Of a stretch of 64,000 nt of DNA, positions 51,459 to 60,461 are shown in pieces; the stretch's first letter is position 1, and every line of letters begins with the position of its first letter. The stretch is from assembly GCA_003600225.1 (NCBI GenBank), contig QZFT01000042.1, positions 1 through 64,000 of the forward strand, read 5' to 3'. Under the pieces are notes generated by a model. It was not told the DNA's origin, searched no databases, and was given only the letters and a program-made list of their open reading frames with translations. A program made the position numbers and the translations under genes. Origin of the DNA: Pseudonocardiaceae bacterium YIM PH 21723 (GTDB taxonomy: Bacteria; Actinomycetota; Actinomycetes; Mycobacteriales; Pseudonocardiaceae).

Positions 51459-52200
51459 GGCCTTGCTGCTACTGCTGTTCCTACTCCTCGTCCCGGTGAC
51501 TCCCGCGCAGGCGGCGCCGCTCGGCGGCCTGTACATCGTGCCCGGCGACAGCCAGGACACCTCGCCGATGCGGCTGCGTACCTCGGGTGGCTGCCCGGCC
51601 CAGGCCGACGCGTTCTACGCGGTGGCCGTCGGCAAGGGGTTCCCGGCCGAGGGGCAGATCCTCACCGGGAACTCCGATGCCGGACTCAGCCACAACGGCC
51701 CGATGGACGTGTTCCCGTTCCAGACGCTGAAGGACTACGCCGACGACGCGAAGACCACTTTGGACGGTCAGTACGCGATCACGGTGCGCTGCATCGAATC
51801 CTTCAGCCAGAACGTGCTCGGTGAGTTCACCGGTGCGCTGCGCTTCACCGACCCGCACCACTACGTCACGGTCGAGGGCTCCAAGCCGCCCGCCGGGGAG
51901 ACCTACGGGCAACGGGCCCAGCCGCAGCCCGCCAAGCCCGGGCAGTCCGCCGCCCCGGCTCCGGAGGAACCGCAGTTACCCGGCGCGGCGACCGGGGAGA
52001 CCCAGCAGGACCTGAGTGGGAACCCCGCGCCCCCGTCCACCGGCCTCCTCGGTTCCTTCGGGGACCGGGTGTTCGGCTCGCACACCTCGTCATTCGCCGT
52101 GTTCGTCCTCTGTGGACTCGGCGTCATCCTGATTCTGGCCGTCCTGGTGGGAATCAAGGCCTATCGATCTCGGACAACGAAGGACAAAGCCAATGTCTGA
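51451..52200 (+). CDS. Anchored surface protein with two-Cys module
   Basis: The 249-residue protein has a signal peptide (LLLLLFLLLVPVTPAQA), a divergent copy of the two-Cys module (RLRTSGGCPAQADAFYA ... GQYAITVRCIESFSQNVLGEF), a Pro/Gln-rich linker, and a C-terminal membrane segment (FAVFVLCGLGVILILAVLVG) with basic end. GAGG lies 6 nt before the ATG. It overlaps both neighbours, so it is translated as part of one chain. Probably a component of the same surface complex. Confidence 0.78.
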   Translation: MRKALLLLLFLLLVPVTPAQAAPLGGLYIVPGDSQDTSPMRLRTSGGCPAQADAFYAVAVGKGFPAEGQILTGNSDAGLSHNGPMDVFPFQTLKDYADDAKTTLDGQYAITVRCIESFSQNVLGEFTGALRFTDPHHYVTVEGSKPPAGETYGQRAQPQPAKPGQSAAPAPEEPQLPGAATGETQQDLSGNPAPPSTGLLGSFGDRVFGSHTSSFAVFVLCGLGVILILAVLVGIKAYRSRTTKDKANV

Positions 52201-52966
52201 CCGCCGCAAGCCGATCGCAGCCGCCTCGGTGCTGTCCGGCCTGACGCTCATCGGCTGTGCCGTGTTCGGCGCGATCAACGCGAACGCCGCCTCGCTGGGC
52301 ACGCTGACCGTGGATCCGGCCACCGGCCTGGACATCACCGTGCCGAAGGTGCACACCTCGGCGGGCTGCTCGGCCGATTCGGACGCGTACAACGCCTACG
52401 TCACCGGGCCGGGCGCCTTCTCCGCCGGACTGCTCATCGCGGACACCAACGACGTCGGCTTCTCCAAGACGGCCGGCTTCGACGTGCAGCTCAAGATGAA
52501 CATGAAGGACGCGGCCAAGGACCTGTCCACCGATCTGACGGCGGGCACCTACACGGTCACGGTGAACTGCGTGAACAGTTTCAGCCTGGAGTCCAAGGGC
52601 ACGTTCGGCACCGACCTGGTCTTCGCCCTGAAGGACGGCGTCCTGGGGTACACGACGACCGGCGGTCCGGGCAGCACGCCGACCACCACCACGCCGCCGA
52701 GCAGCACCGCCACCACGACCACCGCTCCGCCGACGAGCACGTCGACCAGCACCAGTGAGTCCACAGTGGCCACGGCGACCACGCCGGCGGGTCCGGCGGA
52801 GACCATCAGCACCACCGTGCCGCCGCAGAACCTGGCCAGCACCGGTGCCGATGTCGGCCTGCTGATGTTGCTGGGCTCGGTGCTGCTGATCTTCGGCGTC
52901 GCCCTGTGGGCCGCCGGTCGCAAGCGGCAGCGCGAGGACGCACTGCTCGCCGAGTACTACCGATGA
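52193..52966 (+). CDS. LAxTG-type surface protein with two-Cys module
   Basis: The 257-residue protein has a signal peptide, one two-Cys module nearly identical in layout to that at 48807 (DITVPKVHTSAGCSADSDAYN ... GTYTVTVNCVNSFSLESKGTF), a Thr/Ser/Pro-rich wall-spanning linker and a sorting tail: LASTG, membrane segment (LLMLLGSVLLIFGVALWAAG) and RKRQRE. This is a proper cell-wall anchor signal for a class E-type sortase. The next gene encodes a sortase homologue but lacks catalytic residues, so anchoring must need another enzyme. Confidence 0.88.
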   Translation: MSDRRKPIAAASVLSGLTLIGCAVFGAINANAASLGTLTVDPATGLDITVPKVHTSAGCSADSDAYNAYVTGPGAFSAGLLIADTNDVGFSKTAGFDVQLKMNMKDAAKDLSTDLTAGTYTVTVNCVNSFSLESKGTFGTDLVFALKDGVLGYTTTGGPGSTPTTTTPPSSTATTTTAPPTSTSTSTSESTVATATTPAGPAETISTTVPPQNLASTGADVGLLMLLGSVLLIFGVALWAAGRKRQREDALLAEYYR

Positions 52967-53853
52967 CCACGATGGTGCTGGATCGGCCGGCGGGACTGTC
53001 CGCGGAGGTGCGGCGGGAGTTGCAGCTGATCGGGCAGGTGCTGTCCATCTTCGCGTTGCTCCTGCTCGCCTTCGCCGCCCAGTTGACGGCGATCGGCGCG
53101 CTGCAGCACCTGCGGGACCAGACGACCATGTTCGACGAGTACCGGGTGACGGCGGCGGATTCCCGGGCCCTCACCGGCCCGATGGACGCCGATCGGAAGC
53201 TGTGGCCGACCGGAACTCCGATGGCCTATCTGGAGATCCCGAAGCTGGGACTGTCCGAAGTGGTCGGTGAGGGCACCTCGTCCGAGGCGTTGAGCAGCGG
53301 ACCCGGGCACCGGCGGGACACCGTGCTGCCCGGGCAGCTGGGCACCAGCGTGATCATGGGCAGGCGGCTGGCCTACGGCGGCCCGTTCCAGGACCTGGAC
53401 GAGCTGCGGGCCGGCGACCGGTTCCACGTGTCCACCGGCCAGGGGCGCAGCGAGTTCCAGGTGATCGCGGTGCGCCGGGCCGGTGATCCGCAACCGCCCG
53501 CCGCCGCCCCGGGAAAGGGACGGCTGACGCTGATCACCACCAGTGGCCCGGCCCTGATGCCGGTCGACCTGCTGCGGGTGGACGCCGAACTGACCTCCGA
53601 GACCAAGGCGACCCCGCCACAGATCCCGGCGGCGGCGTTGCCGGCCGCGGACAAGGCCATGGCCCATGACTCCGGGGCGCTGCTCCCGCTGGTGTTGTGG
53701 GGACAGCTGCTGCTGGTGCTGGCGGTGCTGATGGTCTGGGCCCGGCACCGGCTCGGCCGCTGGCAGGCCTGGGTGATCGGGGTGCCACTGCTCGGCGCGG
53801 TGGGCCTGCTGGCCGCCGACAACGCCGCCCGTTTACTGCCGAATCTCTTGTGA
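52963..53853 (+). CDS. Sortase homologue lacking catalytic His and Cys
   Basis: The 296-residue protein has an N-terminal membrane segment (residues 24-45), a sortase beta-barrel ([46 protein letters not shown]) and two C-terminal membrane segments. Where sortases have GHR and TLxTC, this has GRR (Arg134) and TLITT (Thr193); the catalytic Arg205 in LLRVDAEL remains. It cannot use the normal thiol mechanism. It probably binds or chaperones sorting-signal proteins. ATGA overlap with the LAxTG gene; pstB follows after 14 nt. Confidence 0.85.
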   Translation: MTTMVLDRPAGLSAEVRRELQLIGQVLSIFALLLLAFAAQLTAIGALQHLRDQTTMFDEYRVTAADSRALTGPMDADRKLWPTGTPMAYLEIPKLGLSEVVGEGTSSEALSSGPGHRRDTVLPGQLGTSVIMGRRLAYGGPFQDLDELRAGDRFHVSTGQGRSEFQVIAVRRAGDPQPPAAAPGKGRLTLITTSGPALMPVDLLRVDAELTSETKATPPQIPAAALPAADKAMAHDSGALLPLVLWGQLLLVLAVLMVWARHRLGRWQAWVIGVPLLGAVGLLAADNAARLLPNLL

Positions 53854-53867
53854 GTAAAGGAAAAACC

Positions 53868-54647
53868 ATGACCTTGGCTGCATTGGAGGCCCGGGAGATC
53901 TCCGCGTGGTTCGGCGACCGCATGGTCCTCGAGGACGTGTCGCTGCAGATGGCGCCGGGCACGGTGACCGCGTTGATCGGCCCGTCCGGCTGCGGCAAGT
54001 CGACGTTCCTGCGCATCCTGAACCGGATGCACGAGCTCATCCCGTCCGCCACCCTGGCGGGCGAGGTGCTGCTGAACGACCAGGACATCTACGACCCGGG
54101 CCGCAAGCTCACCGAGGCCCGCAAACAGATCGGCATGGTGTTCCAGAAGCCGAACCCGTTCCCGGCGATGTCCATCTACGACAACGTCCTGGCGGGCCTG
54201 AAGCTCACCGGGACCCGCGCGTCCCGGTCCGAAAAGGACGATCTGGTGGAGTCCTGCCTGACCAAGGGCGGGCTGTGGAAGGAGGTCAAGGATCGCCTCC
54301 GGCAGCCCGGCGGCGCGCTGTCCGGTGGCCAGCAGCAACGCCTCTGCATCGCGCGGTCACTGGCCGTGCGGCCGAAGGTACTGCTGATGGACGAGCCCTG
54401 TTCCGCGCTGGACCCGACGTCCACCCGGCGGATCGAGCAGACGATCGGGGAGCTGGTGGACGAGGTGACCATCGTGATCGTCACGCACAACATGCAGCAG
54501 GCGCAGCGGGTGTCCGACCACTGCGCCTTCTTCCTGGCCGAGCAGGGCACGCCCGGAGTCATCGTGGAGGAGGGACCCACCACCGCGGTCTTCGGGACGC
54601 CCATCGACCCGCGCACGTCGGACTACGTCAACGGCCGCTTCGGCTAG
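53868..54647 (+). CDS. pstB: Phosphate ABC transporter ATPase PstB
   Basis: The 259-residue ATPase has Walker [10 protein letters not shown], the Q-loop [16 protein letters not shown] typical of PstB, the signature [16 protein letters not shown], Walker [14 protein letters not shown] and the switch His in [10 protein letters not shown]. It energises PstC/PstA. AAAGGA precedes the ATG. As the last gene of the locus, it is separated from pstS by seven surface-protein genes. Its 3' end overlaps the convergent epimerase by 4 nt. Confidence 0.95.
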   Translation: MTLAALEAREISAWFGDRMVLEDVSLQMAPGTVTALIGPSGCGKSTFLRILNRMHELIPSATLAGEVLLNDQDIYDPGRKLTEARKQIGMVFQKPNPFPAMSIYDNVLAGLKLTGTRASRSEKDDLVESCLTKGGLWKEVKDRLRQPGGALSGGQQQRLCIARSLAVRPKVLLMDEPCSALDPTSTRRIEQTIGELVDEVTIVIVTHNMQQAQRVSDHCAFFLAEQGTPGVIVEEGPTTAVFGTPIDPRTSDYVNGRFG

Positions 54648-55564
54648 CGGGAGCGGGTGCGTTCGAACTCCCATTGGGTGCGCACCAGTTCCGGGAGGGA
54701 GGAGTGCTCCGGCTTCCACTCGAGCACGTGCTGCACGAGCTCGGTGGACGCGCGGAGTTCGCGCACCTCGCCGGGGTTCGGCGGGTGCACGACCACCCGT
54801 ACCCGGCGGCCGGTGACCTGTTCGGTGGTGTCCAGGATGTCCGCCACGCTGGCCGGGGTGCCGCCCAGGTTGAACACCTGGTGGGTGCCCGGCTGGCAGG
54901 CGGACAGGGCCAGGCCGAACGCCCGGGCCACGTCCAGCACGTGCACGAAGTCGCGTACCGCGGAGCCGTCGCCGAACTGGTCGAAGTGGCCGACCCGGCC
55001 CGCGGCCACCGCGACCACCCGGCTGAGTACCCGGGTGTCGTCGGTGTCGCCGACGCCGTGTGCCGCGCCGGCCGCGTTGAACAGGCGGAGGGTGACCGCG
55101 CCCAGTGATCCGCAGGCGGCCTGCCAGCCGATGGCCTGCTCGGCGGCCAGTTTGGAGGCCGCGTAGGGGTTGGTGGGTGCCGGCGGGGTCTGCTCGGTGA
55201 TCGGCTGGTGGTCCGGGGTGCCGTACACGCTGCCGGTGGACGCGAAGACGAGGCGCTTGGCCAGCCCGCTGCCCGCCATCGCCTCCAGCAGGTTCATCGT
55301 GCCGACCAGGTTGGTCCGGTAGTAGCCCAGCGGATCGCTGAACGACTCGCGCACCTTCGCCAGCGCGGCCAGGTGCACCACCGTGTCCACGTCCTGCAAC
55401 GCCCAGCTCAGCGAGGTGCGGTCCTGGAGGTCACCGATCCGCGGCACCCCGGGACCCGCCACCCGCCGGCGGGAGAGCGTGTACACCACGTGCCCGCAGG
55501 CCAGTAGTTCCCGGACCACGGCCTGTCCGAGGTAGCCCGTGCCGCCGGTGACCAGTACCCGCAT
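54644..55564 (-). CDS. NAD-dependent sugar epimerase/dehydratase
   Basis: The 306-residue extended SDR has [15 protein letters not shown] at the N-terminus, [22 protein letters not shown] with the catalytic Ser/Thr and [10 protein letters not shown] with the YxxxK pair, RLFNAAGA and [12 protein letters not shown]. It most resembles UDP-glucose 4-epimerase relatives (GalE). It is followed, 4 nt apart on the same strand upstream, by an MBL-fold hydrolase gene. The sugar substrate is not determinable. Confidence 0.88.
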   Translation of the reverse strand: MRVLVTGGTGYLGQAVVRELLACGHVVYTLSRRRVAGPGVPRIGDLQDRTSLSWALQDVDTVVHLAALAKVRESFSDPLGYYRTNLVGTMNLLEAMAGSGLAKRLVFASTGSVYGTPDHQPITEQTPPAPTNPYAASKLAAEQAIGWQAACGSLGAVTLRLFNAAGAAHGVGDTDDTRVLSRVVAVAAGRVGHFDQFGDGSAVRDFVHVLDVARAFGLALSACQPGTHQVFNLGGTPASVADILDTTEQVTGRRVRVVVHPPNPGEVRELRASTELVQHVLEWKPEHSSLPELVRTQWEFERTRSR

Positions 55565-55568
55565 GGCG

Positions 55569-56363
55569 CTACCTCAACTCCGCCAGCTGTACCGGGTCGT
55601 GCGCACAGATGACCTGCACCCCGGACCGGCTCGCCAGCTCGGCCAGCCGGTGCAGGTTGGCCACCCGGTTCTCCCGATCCGTCTGCGCGGCCTGTTCGAC
55701 CAGCCGCAGCCCGTGGGGCATCCGGTCGGCCGTCGGGTCCAGTTGGCCGCGGTGGAAGAACGCGTCCCCGGCGTGCACCAGCCAGCCGTTCTCCCGGGGC
55801 ACCACGACCCCGGAGCTGCCCCTCGTGTGGCCGGGCAGGGGGATGGCGGCCAGGCCACCGGGCAGTTCCCGGGCGGTGGGGAAGCCCATCCACGGCTCGC
55901 CGTCCGCGGTGAACGGCTGCCAGCGCACGTCGTGTCCCCACTGCGCCCGGTTGTAGCGTGGGAGCGTCGAACCGCGCGCGGCCGCCAGCTCGGTGGCCGA
56001 CACGTGCACGGTGGCGTTCGGGAAGTCTCGCAGGCCGCCCGCGTGGTCCACGTCCAGGTGGGTCAGCACGATGTGCCGCACGTCCGACCTGGCGAAACCC
56101 AGCTTCTCCACCTGGCGGGCCGCGGTCTCCGCCGGGTCCAGGGCCGGGCGGAGCATGGTCAGGAACCGCCTGCCCAGGGATTTGCCGGGCCGGGCGATGT
56201 CATCGAGTCCGATCCCGCTGTCCACCAGGACGAGACCGTCGTCGGTGTTAATCAGTAGAACGTGGCAGACGAGGGTGGCAGGCTCCAGCCAGCCGCCGTC
56301 ACCGTTGATCAGGCGGCGGCCGAAGGGGCGCAAGGTGCTGCAGTTCAGATGATGGACCCGCAT
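55569..56363 (-). CDS. MBL-fold metallo-hydrolase
   Basis: The 264-residue enzyme carries the metallo-beta-lactamase zinc motif LTHLDVDHAGG, a second ligand His in PLPGHTRGSSG, DAFFHRGQ and a final CAHDP. The group includes lactonases and thioesterases. It is the first gene of a two-gene operon with the epimerase. Substrate unknown. Confidence 0.88.
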   Translation of the reverse strand: MRVHHLNCSTLRPFGRRLINGDGGWLEPATLVCHVLLINTDDGLVLVDSGIGLDDIARPGKSLGRRFLTMLRPALDPAETAARQVEKLGFARSDVRHIVLTHLDVDHAGGLRDFPNATVHVSATELAAARGSTLPRYNRAQWGHDVRWQPFTADGEPWMGFPTARELPGGLAAIPLPGHTRGSSGVVVPRENGWLVHAGDAFFHRGQLDPTADRMPHGLRLVEQAAQTDRENRVANLHRLAELASRSGVQVICAHDPVQLAELR

Positions 56364-56419
56364 CGCTGAGACCTCCCGCCGCGCATCCTAGGCATGATCA
56401 CCCGTGAAGGGACACCGGA

Positions 56420-57016
56420 TTGCCGACCGTGTTCGCCGGCGCGCTCGCCGGTCTCGCCATCGCCGTCCCGGTCGGCGCCATCGGGGTGCTCATCGTGCTG
56501 CTCTCCGCTCGCTGTTCCTGGCGGGTCGGGGTCGCAGCGGGTCTCGGCACGGCCAGCGCGGACGGGCTGTACGCCCTGCTCGCCGCGGTCGCCGGTGATC
56601 GACTGGCCCCGCTGGTCCGTCCGGTCGCCGATCCGCTGCGCTGGGTCGCGGCGCTCGTATTGATCGTGCTCGCGGTGCGTGGACTGTACGGACTACTGCG
56701 CTCCGGGGGCAATGCCGACGGGCTACGTATCGAACGGCCCCTGGTGGCCTACCGGATGTTCCTCGGGCTGACCCTGCTGAACCCGATGACGGTGGTCTAT
56801 TTCGCCGCCTTGATCATGGGTGGATCCGCAGGTCAGGGGCCTGGATGGGTGTTCGCGCTGGCCGCGTTCGCCGCCTCGGCCTGCTGGCAGATATTGCTCG
56901 CGCTGGGCGGCCGGGCGGTGGGCGCCACGCTCACCGGCGAGCGTGGCCGGTTGATCACCGGACTGCTCGGCAACGCGTTGATTCTGTACTTCGCGGTGCG
57001 CTTGTTGGCGCCATGA
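56420..57016 (+). CDS. LysE-type translocator/exporter
   Basis: The 198-residue membrane protein has six predicted segments and LysE/RhtB features: AIAVPVGAIGVLIV at the start, GLGTASADGLYALLAA, GLTLLNPMTVVYFAAL and a C-terminal LLGNALILYFAVRLL. It would export an amino acid or related small molecule. TTG start with AAGGGA at suitable spacing. It runs towards the RNase III gene, 70 nt away. Confidence 0.85.
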   Translation: MPTVFAGALAGLAIAVPVGAIGVLIVLLSARCSWRVGVAAGLGTASADGLYALLAAVAGDRLAPLVRPVADPLRWVAALVLIVLAVRGLYGLLRSGGNADGLRIERPLVAYRMFLGLTLLNPMTVVYFAALIMGGSAGQGPGWVFALAAFAASACWQILLALGGRAVGATLTGERGRLITGLLGNALILYFAVRLLAP

Positions 57017-57086
57017 CTCGATATCCGATCGCCTCAGCAAGTAATGTTTCACCTCTGGGATCGCGAAGGTTGAGGACACGAGGCGC

Positions 57087-57776
57087 ATGAACCATGACCA
57101 CGCAGGCCTGAGAGCCGCGCTTGGCCTGGACATCGACCACGATCTGATCGTTCTGGCGCTGACCCACCGGTCATACGCCTATGAGCACGAGTTGGAGCCG
57201 AACGAACGGCTGGAGTTCCTCGGCGACGCGGCGGTGCAGATCATCATCACCGAGTTCCTGTTCCGCACCCACCGGCATCTCAAGGAGAGCGATCTGGCCC
57301 GGCTGCGGGCCTTCGTGGTGTGCACCACCGGCCTGGCCCGGGTGGCCAGGCAGCTGGGGCTGGGCGACTACCTGCTGCTCGGCAAGGGTGAGGAGCGCAC
57401 CGGTGGTCGGGACAAGGAGAAGATCCTCGCCGACGCACTGGAGGCGGTGGTCGGCGCCGCCTTCCTGCAGTACGGCATGGACGGCATCCGGGGACCGGTG
57501 CTGACGCTGTTCGAGAACGCGTTGCAGGAGGCCGCGATCCTGGGGCCCGGCCTGGACTGGAAGTCCAGCCTGCAGGAACTGGTGTCCATCCTGGGCCGGT
57601 CGGTGCCGGAGTACCGCACGGCGGAGGACGGCCCCGACCACCGCAAGCGGTTCACCGCCGTGGTGCGGGTGGACGGTGAGACGCTGGGCCATGGCGAGGG
57701 CAGCACCAAGAAGGACGCCGAGCAGAAGGCGGCGGCGATCGCTTACACCGCGCTGCGCCCGCCGGTGGACGCGTAG
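57087..57776 (+). CDS. rnc: Ribonuclease III
   Basis: The 229-residue double-strand RNA endonuclease has LTHRSYAYEHELEPNERLEFLGDAAVQ (the signature, normally GDAVL, here GDAAVQ), the second acidic pair in ILADALEAVVGAAFLQYG and a C-terminal dsRNA-binding domain (SLQELVSILGRSVPEY, GEGSTKKDAEQKAAAIAY). The neighbours are not the usual rpmF, fpg and smc genes, so this may be a second paralogue and not the housekeeping copy. Confidence 0.93.
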   Translation: MNHDHAGLRAALGLDIDHDLIVLALTHRSYAYEHELEPNERLEFLGDAAVQIIITEFLFRTHRHLKESDLARLRAFVVCTTGLARVARQLGLGDYLLLGKGEERTGGRDKEKILADALEAVVGAAFLQYGMDGIRGPVLTLFENALQEAAILGPGLDWKSSLQELVSILGRSVPEYRTAEDGPDHRKRFTAVVRVDGETLGHGEGSTKKDAEQKAAAIAYTALRPPVDA

Positions 57777-57939
57777 CACCCCTTCCGGTGAGGTCACGGC
57801 GCGTGCTGTTGACTTCGACGGAGAGTGTCCGGTGCTTTCGACCGCTTTTTTGCCGGTTAACGACCTGGTAACGATGTCATCTTGTCCGGAGTATTGCGGC
57901 GTGTGCAGAAAGCGCCGACTACGTGGACAAGGAGTAGCT

Positions 57940-58239
57940 GTGCTCAAGACGGTCGCAAAGGTTATGGCACTTTCCGCTGTTGCCGCCGCGCTCACTGTGG
58001 GTGGCTCTGCTATTGCCGCTGCTGACCCCGCAAATGCGTGGCCTTGTGGTGTCTTCAAGTTCGAGAACAACAAGTGGTACCACAATTGCGGTGAATCGCG
58101 AATGGTGTACGTCTACGAAAAATACTACGCACCGAGTTCCTATCAGAGCTCGCAGTGCGTCAAGAAGGACGACTTCGTCTTCCTGGGCCCGTCCGACAAG
58201 GAGTACGTCGCCACTACCGGTGACCGCTGTCAGCCGTGA
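57940..58239 (+). CDS. DUF6355 family small secreted protein
   Basis: The 99-residue protein has a signal peptide (VMALSAVAAALTVGGSAIAAADP) and a mature part with WPCGVFKFENNKWYHNCG, SQCVKKDDF and DRCQP, the four-cysteine pattern of DUF6355, a family tied by name to natural-product clusters but of unknown role. AAGGAG lies before the GTG. It is monocistronic and convergent with an Xre-type regulator. Confidence 0.8.
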   Translation: MLKTVAKVMALSAVAAALTVGGSAIAAADPANAWPCGVFKFENNKWYHNCGESRMVYVYEKYYAPSSYQSSQCVKKDDFVFLGPSDKEYVATTGDRCQP

Positions 58240-58285
58240 TGTCGCAGGGGCCGCCCGACCTGCGGGTGGCCCCTTCGGCGGGTGC

Positions 58286-58549
58286 TCACTCGCCGTCCGC
58301 GTAGATCTGCTCGAACATCCGCATTTCCTCGTCGGCCGGGATATCGAGTGCCGCGCAGAGTTGCCGGATGGAGCTGCTGCGCGGCGCCTGCCGATCCTGG
58401 TTCTCGATGGCCCGGATCGTCCGGACGGATACTTCGGATACTTCCGCCAGTTCTTCCTGGGTCATTCCTGCGCGCACTCTGTACCGTTTAATGGTGCCGC
58501 CAACGTCAATCAAAAAGCTCCCCCATCTGTCTAAGTGAAAGTTATTCAC
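58286..58549 (-). CDS. Small Xre-type helix-turn-helix protein
   Basis: The 87-residue protein contains a full helix-turn-helix (IKRYRVRAGMTQEELAEVSE then VSVRTIRAIENQ) and a C-terminal IRQLCAALDIPADE region typical of the HTH_XRE fold. No effector domain is present. Its nearest possible target is the convergent DUF6355 gene or an unlinked regulon. The region upstream (58550-58640) is AT-rich. Confidence 0.82.
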   Translation of the reverse strand: MNNFHLDRWGSFLIDVGGTIKRYRVRAGMTQEELAEVSEVSVRTIRAIENQDRQAPRSSSIRQLCAALDIPADEEMRMFEQIYADGE

Positions 58550-58648
58550 GAATCCATGGAGCTGTCTTCAGGAATTCAATTCATATAACGTTAACATAAC
58601 GTCACCTGGTCTGCCTGGCAGGATGTCCAGCATTATTGAAAGCTATTC

Positions 58649-59761
58649 TCATTGAGGATCAAGCTGCATTAGTGATCGCAGGTTCATCGCGGCCAGCAGG
58701 GCGAAGGCGCACAGGCCGTACGCGGAGGCGAGGATCGCCGGGAGCACGCCTGGGGCGAGCGCGGCGCCATGGGGGTTGGCGTACAGCCACATCGGTCCGG
58801 TCAGCAGCACCAGCCCGCCGATGGCGGCGATGATCCGGACAGCTCGCGGCCGCCCGGGATACAGGCAGAACGTCAGCAGCAGGGCGAACCAGATCCAGTG
58901 ATGGCTCCACGAGATCGGCGAGGCGAGCAGACCGCCCGCGCCGACCAGGAGCAGCGCCAGGATCTCCTCGTCCCGCCGGTGCGCCTGCCACGCGGCCCGG
59001 AACGCGAGTACCAGGCCGAGCAGGCTCAGCACGGCCCCCGCGGGTCCGGCGGAATCACCGAACAGCCTGGTCAGGGCGCCGCGCACTGACTGGTTGGAGA
59101 CGAAGCCGATGCCGCCGACCCGGCCCGCGTCCAGGAGCAGGGTGCCGAAGTAGGTGATGGTCGCGTGCAGGCCGGCCAGCGCGCCGATCGCCACCGTGCC
59201 GAGGAAGCCGAGGCCTGCCGTGAGTACCGCTCGCCATTGCCGGGTGACCAGCAGGTACACCACGAACAGCGCTGGGGTGATCTTGATGCCGGTGGCGATG
59301 CCGGTGAGCAGGCCCTGCCAGCGGGTGCCGCGCAGCACGGTGAAGTCGACGACCACCATGGCGATCAGCAGCACGTTGATCTGACCGAGGAACAGGTTCT
59401 CCCGCACCGGTTCGCTGATCAGCACCAGCGCGGCGATGATCGGCCAGTGCCCGCCGGGGAACAGGTGCCGCACCACGAGCGTCAGCAACCCGACGCTGCC
59501 CACGGTGACCAGCAGTTCGGCCGCGAACTTGGGCAGCACCAGCAGCGGGGTGAACAGCAACGCCGAGAACACCGGGTAGGTGAAGACCAGGCCCTTCCCG
59601 GAGGTGTAGTGGTACGGATCACCGGTGGTGACCAGATCGTGGGCGCCACCCCGGTACACGACCAGATCGGTGAGCGCCCCCTGGGAGGCCCAGTACAACG
59701 CGCCACCGATCATGCACGCGGCCGCAGCTCCCAGCAGCAGGAAGCTGACCCTAGTCGGCAA
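58649..59761 (-). CDS. GT87-type polyprenol-phosphate mannosyltransferase (DUF2029)
   Basis: The 370-residue, multi-segment membrane protein has the DUF2029/GT87 layout: DLVVYRGGAHDLVTTGDPY with the catalytic-type Asp, FTYPVFSALLFTP, FLGQINVLLIAMVVVDF and GLLTGIATGIKITP, and a late SWSHHWIWF. Relatives such as PimE transfer mannose from polyprenyl phosphate to envelope lipids. TTG start, overlapping the gatD stop by 11 nt, so it is part of the murT-gatD operon. Confidence 0.88.
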   Translation of the reverse strand: MPTRVSFLLLGAAAACMIGGALYWASQGALTDLVVYRGGAHDLVTTGDPYHYTSGKGLVFTYPVFSALLFTPLLVLPKFAAELLVTVGSVGLLTLVVRHLFPGGHWPIIAALVLISEPVRENLFLGQINVLLIAMVVVDFTVLRGTRWQGLLTGIATGIKITPALFVVYLLVTRQWRAVLTAGLGFLGTVAIGALAGLHATITYFGTLLLDAGRVGGIGFVSNQSVRGALTRLFGDSAGPAGAVLSLLGLVLAFRAAWQAHRRDEEILALLLVGAGGLLASPISWSHHWIWFALLLTFCLYPGRPRAVRIIAAIGGLVLLTGPMWLYANPHGAALAPGVLPAILASAYGLCAFALLAAMNLRSLMQLDPQ

Positions 59762-60461
59762 TGGCCAGCCGCTCTCGACGCAACAGGTCGACCTCGGGCA
59801 GATCCAGCGGAGCCAGTTGCAGGCCGGTGGCCCACTGGATCAGCAGGTCGGCCAGTTCCGGGTTGCGGGCCAGCGCGGGTCCGTGCAGGTAGGTGCCGAT
59901 GACCTTGCCCTGGTAGACGCCCTCGAACCGGTCGACGCCGTTGCCGACGCCGTGGATGACGGTGCCCAGCGCCCGCGCGTCGGTGCCGATCTTGGTTGCG
60001 CCGCCGTGGTTCTCGAAACCGGTGAGGGTGCCGATGCCCAGGGCCGGGTCGGGCTTGGCGATGAGCTCGCCGATCGCCCGGCGGCCCATCGGGGTCGTGG
60101 TCACGTCGAGCAGGCCGAGGCCGCCGTGCAGGATGCCGTCGGCGCCGGTGAACGAGGTGCCGAGCACCTGGAGGCCCGCGCAGATGGCGAAGACGGCGGC
60201 GCCCTTGTCGATGGCCTGCTGCATGCCGGGGTGCCGGCGCAGCAGGGTCACCGCGGCCTGCTGCGCGGTGTCCTCACCGCCGCCGAGCAGGTAGATGTCG
60301 CAGTCGTTGGGCACCGGGCTGTCCACGTCGACCTCGACGACCTCGACCTGGTGGCCGCGCCAGTGCAGGCGCTGGGCCAGCACGATGACGTTGCCGCCGT
60401 CGCCGTAGGTGCCGAGGACGTCCGGCAGGATCAGCGCGATCCGGATCTTGGACTCGCTCAC
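59751..60461 (-). CDS. gatD: Lipid II glutamine amidotransferase subunit GatD
   Basis: The 236-residue CobB/CobQ-type glutaminase has the nucleophile Cys in FAICAGLQVLG, LLGGGEDTAQQ at the start and the catalytic His in IGTYLHGPALARN. With MurT it converts D-glutamate of lipid II to D-isoglutamine, which is needed for cross-linking. Its ATG overlaps the murT stop by 4 nt. Confidence 0.95.
   Translation of the reverse strand: MSESKIRIALILPDVLGTYGDGGNVIVLAQRLHWRGHQVEVVEVDVDSPVPNDCDIYLLGGGEDTAQQAAVTLLRRHPGMQQAIDKGAAVFAICAGLQVLGTSFTGADGILHGGLGLLDVTTTPMGRRAIGELIAKPDPALGIGTLTGFENHGGATKIGTDARALGTVIHGVGNGVDRFEGVYQGKVIGTYLHGPALARNPELADLLIQWATGLQLAPLDLPEVDLLRRERLAIAD

Noticed and set aside
31569-52770. 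Scattered CCACAGTGG/CCACTGTGG 9-mers as a possible genome-wide palindromic signal
   Set aside because: About six copies were noticed against roughly two expected by a rough estimate; too few and mostly within codons to call a feature.
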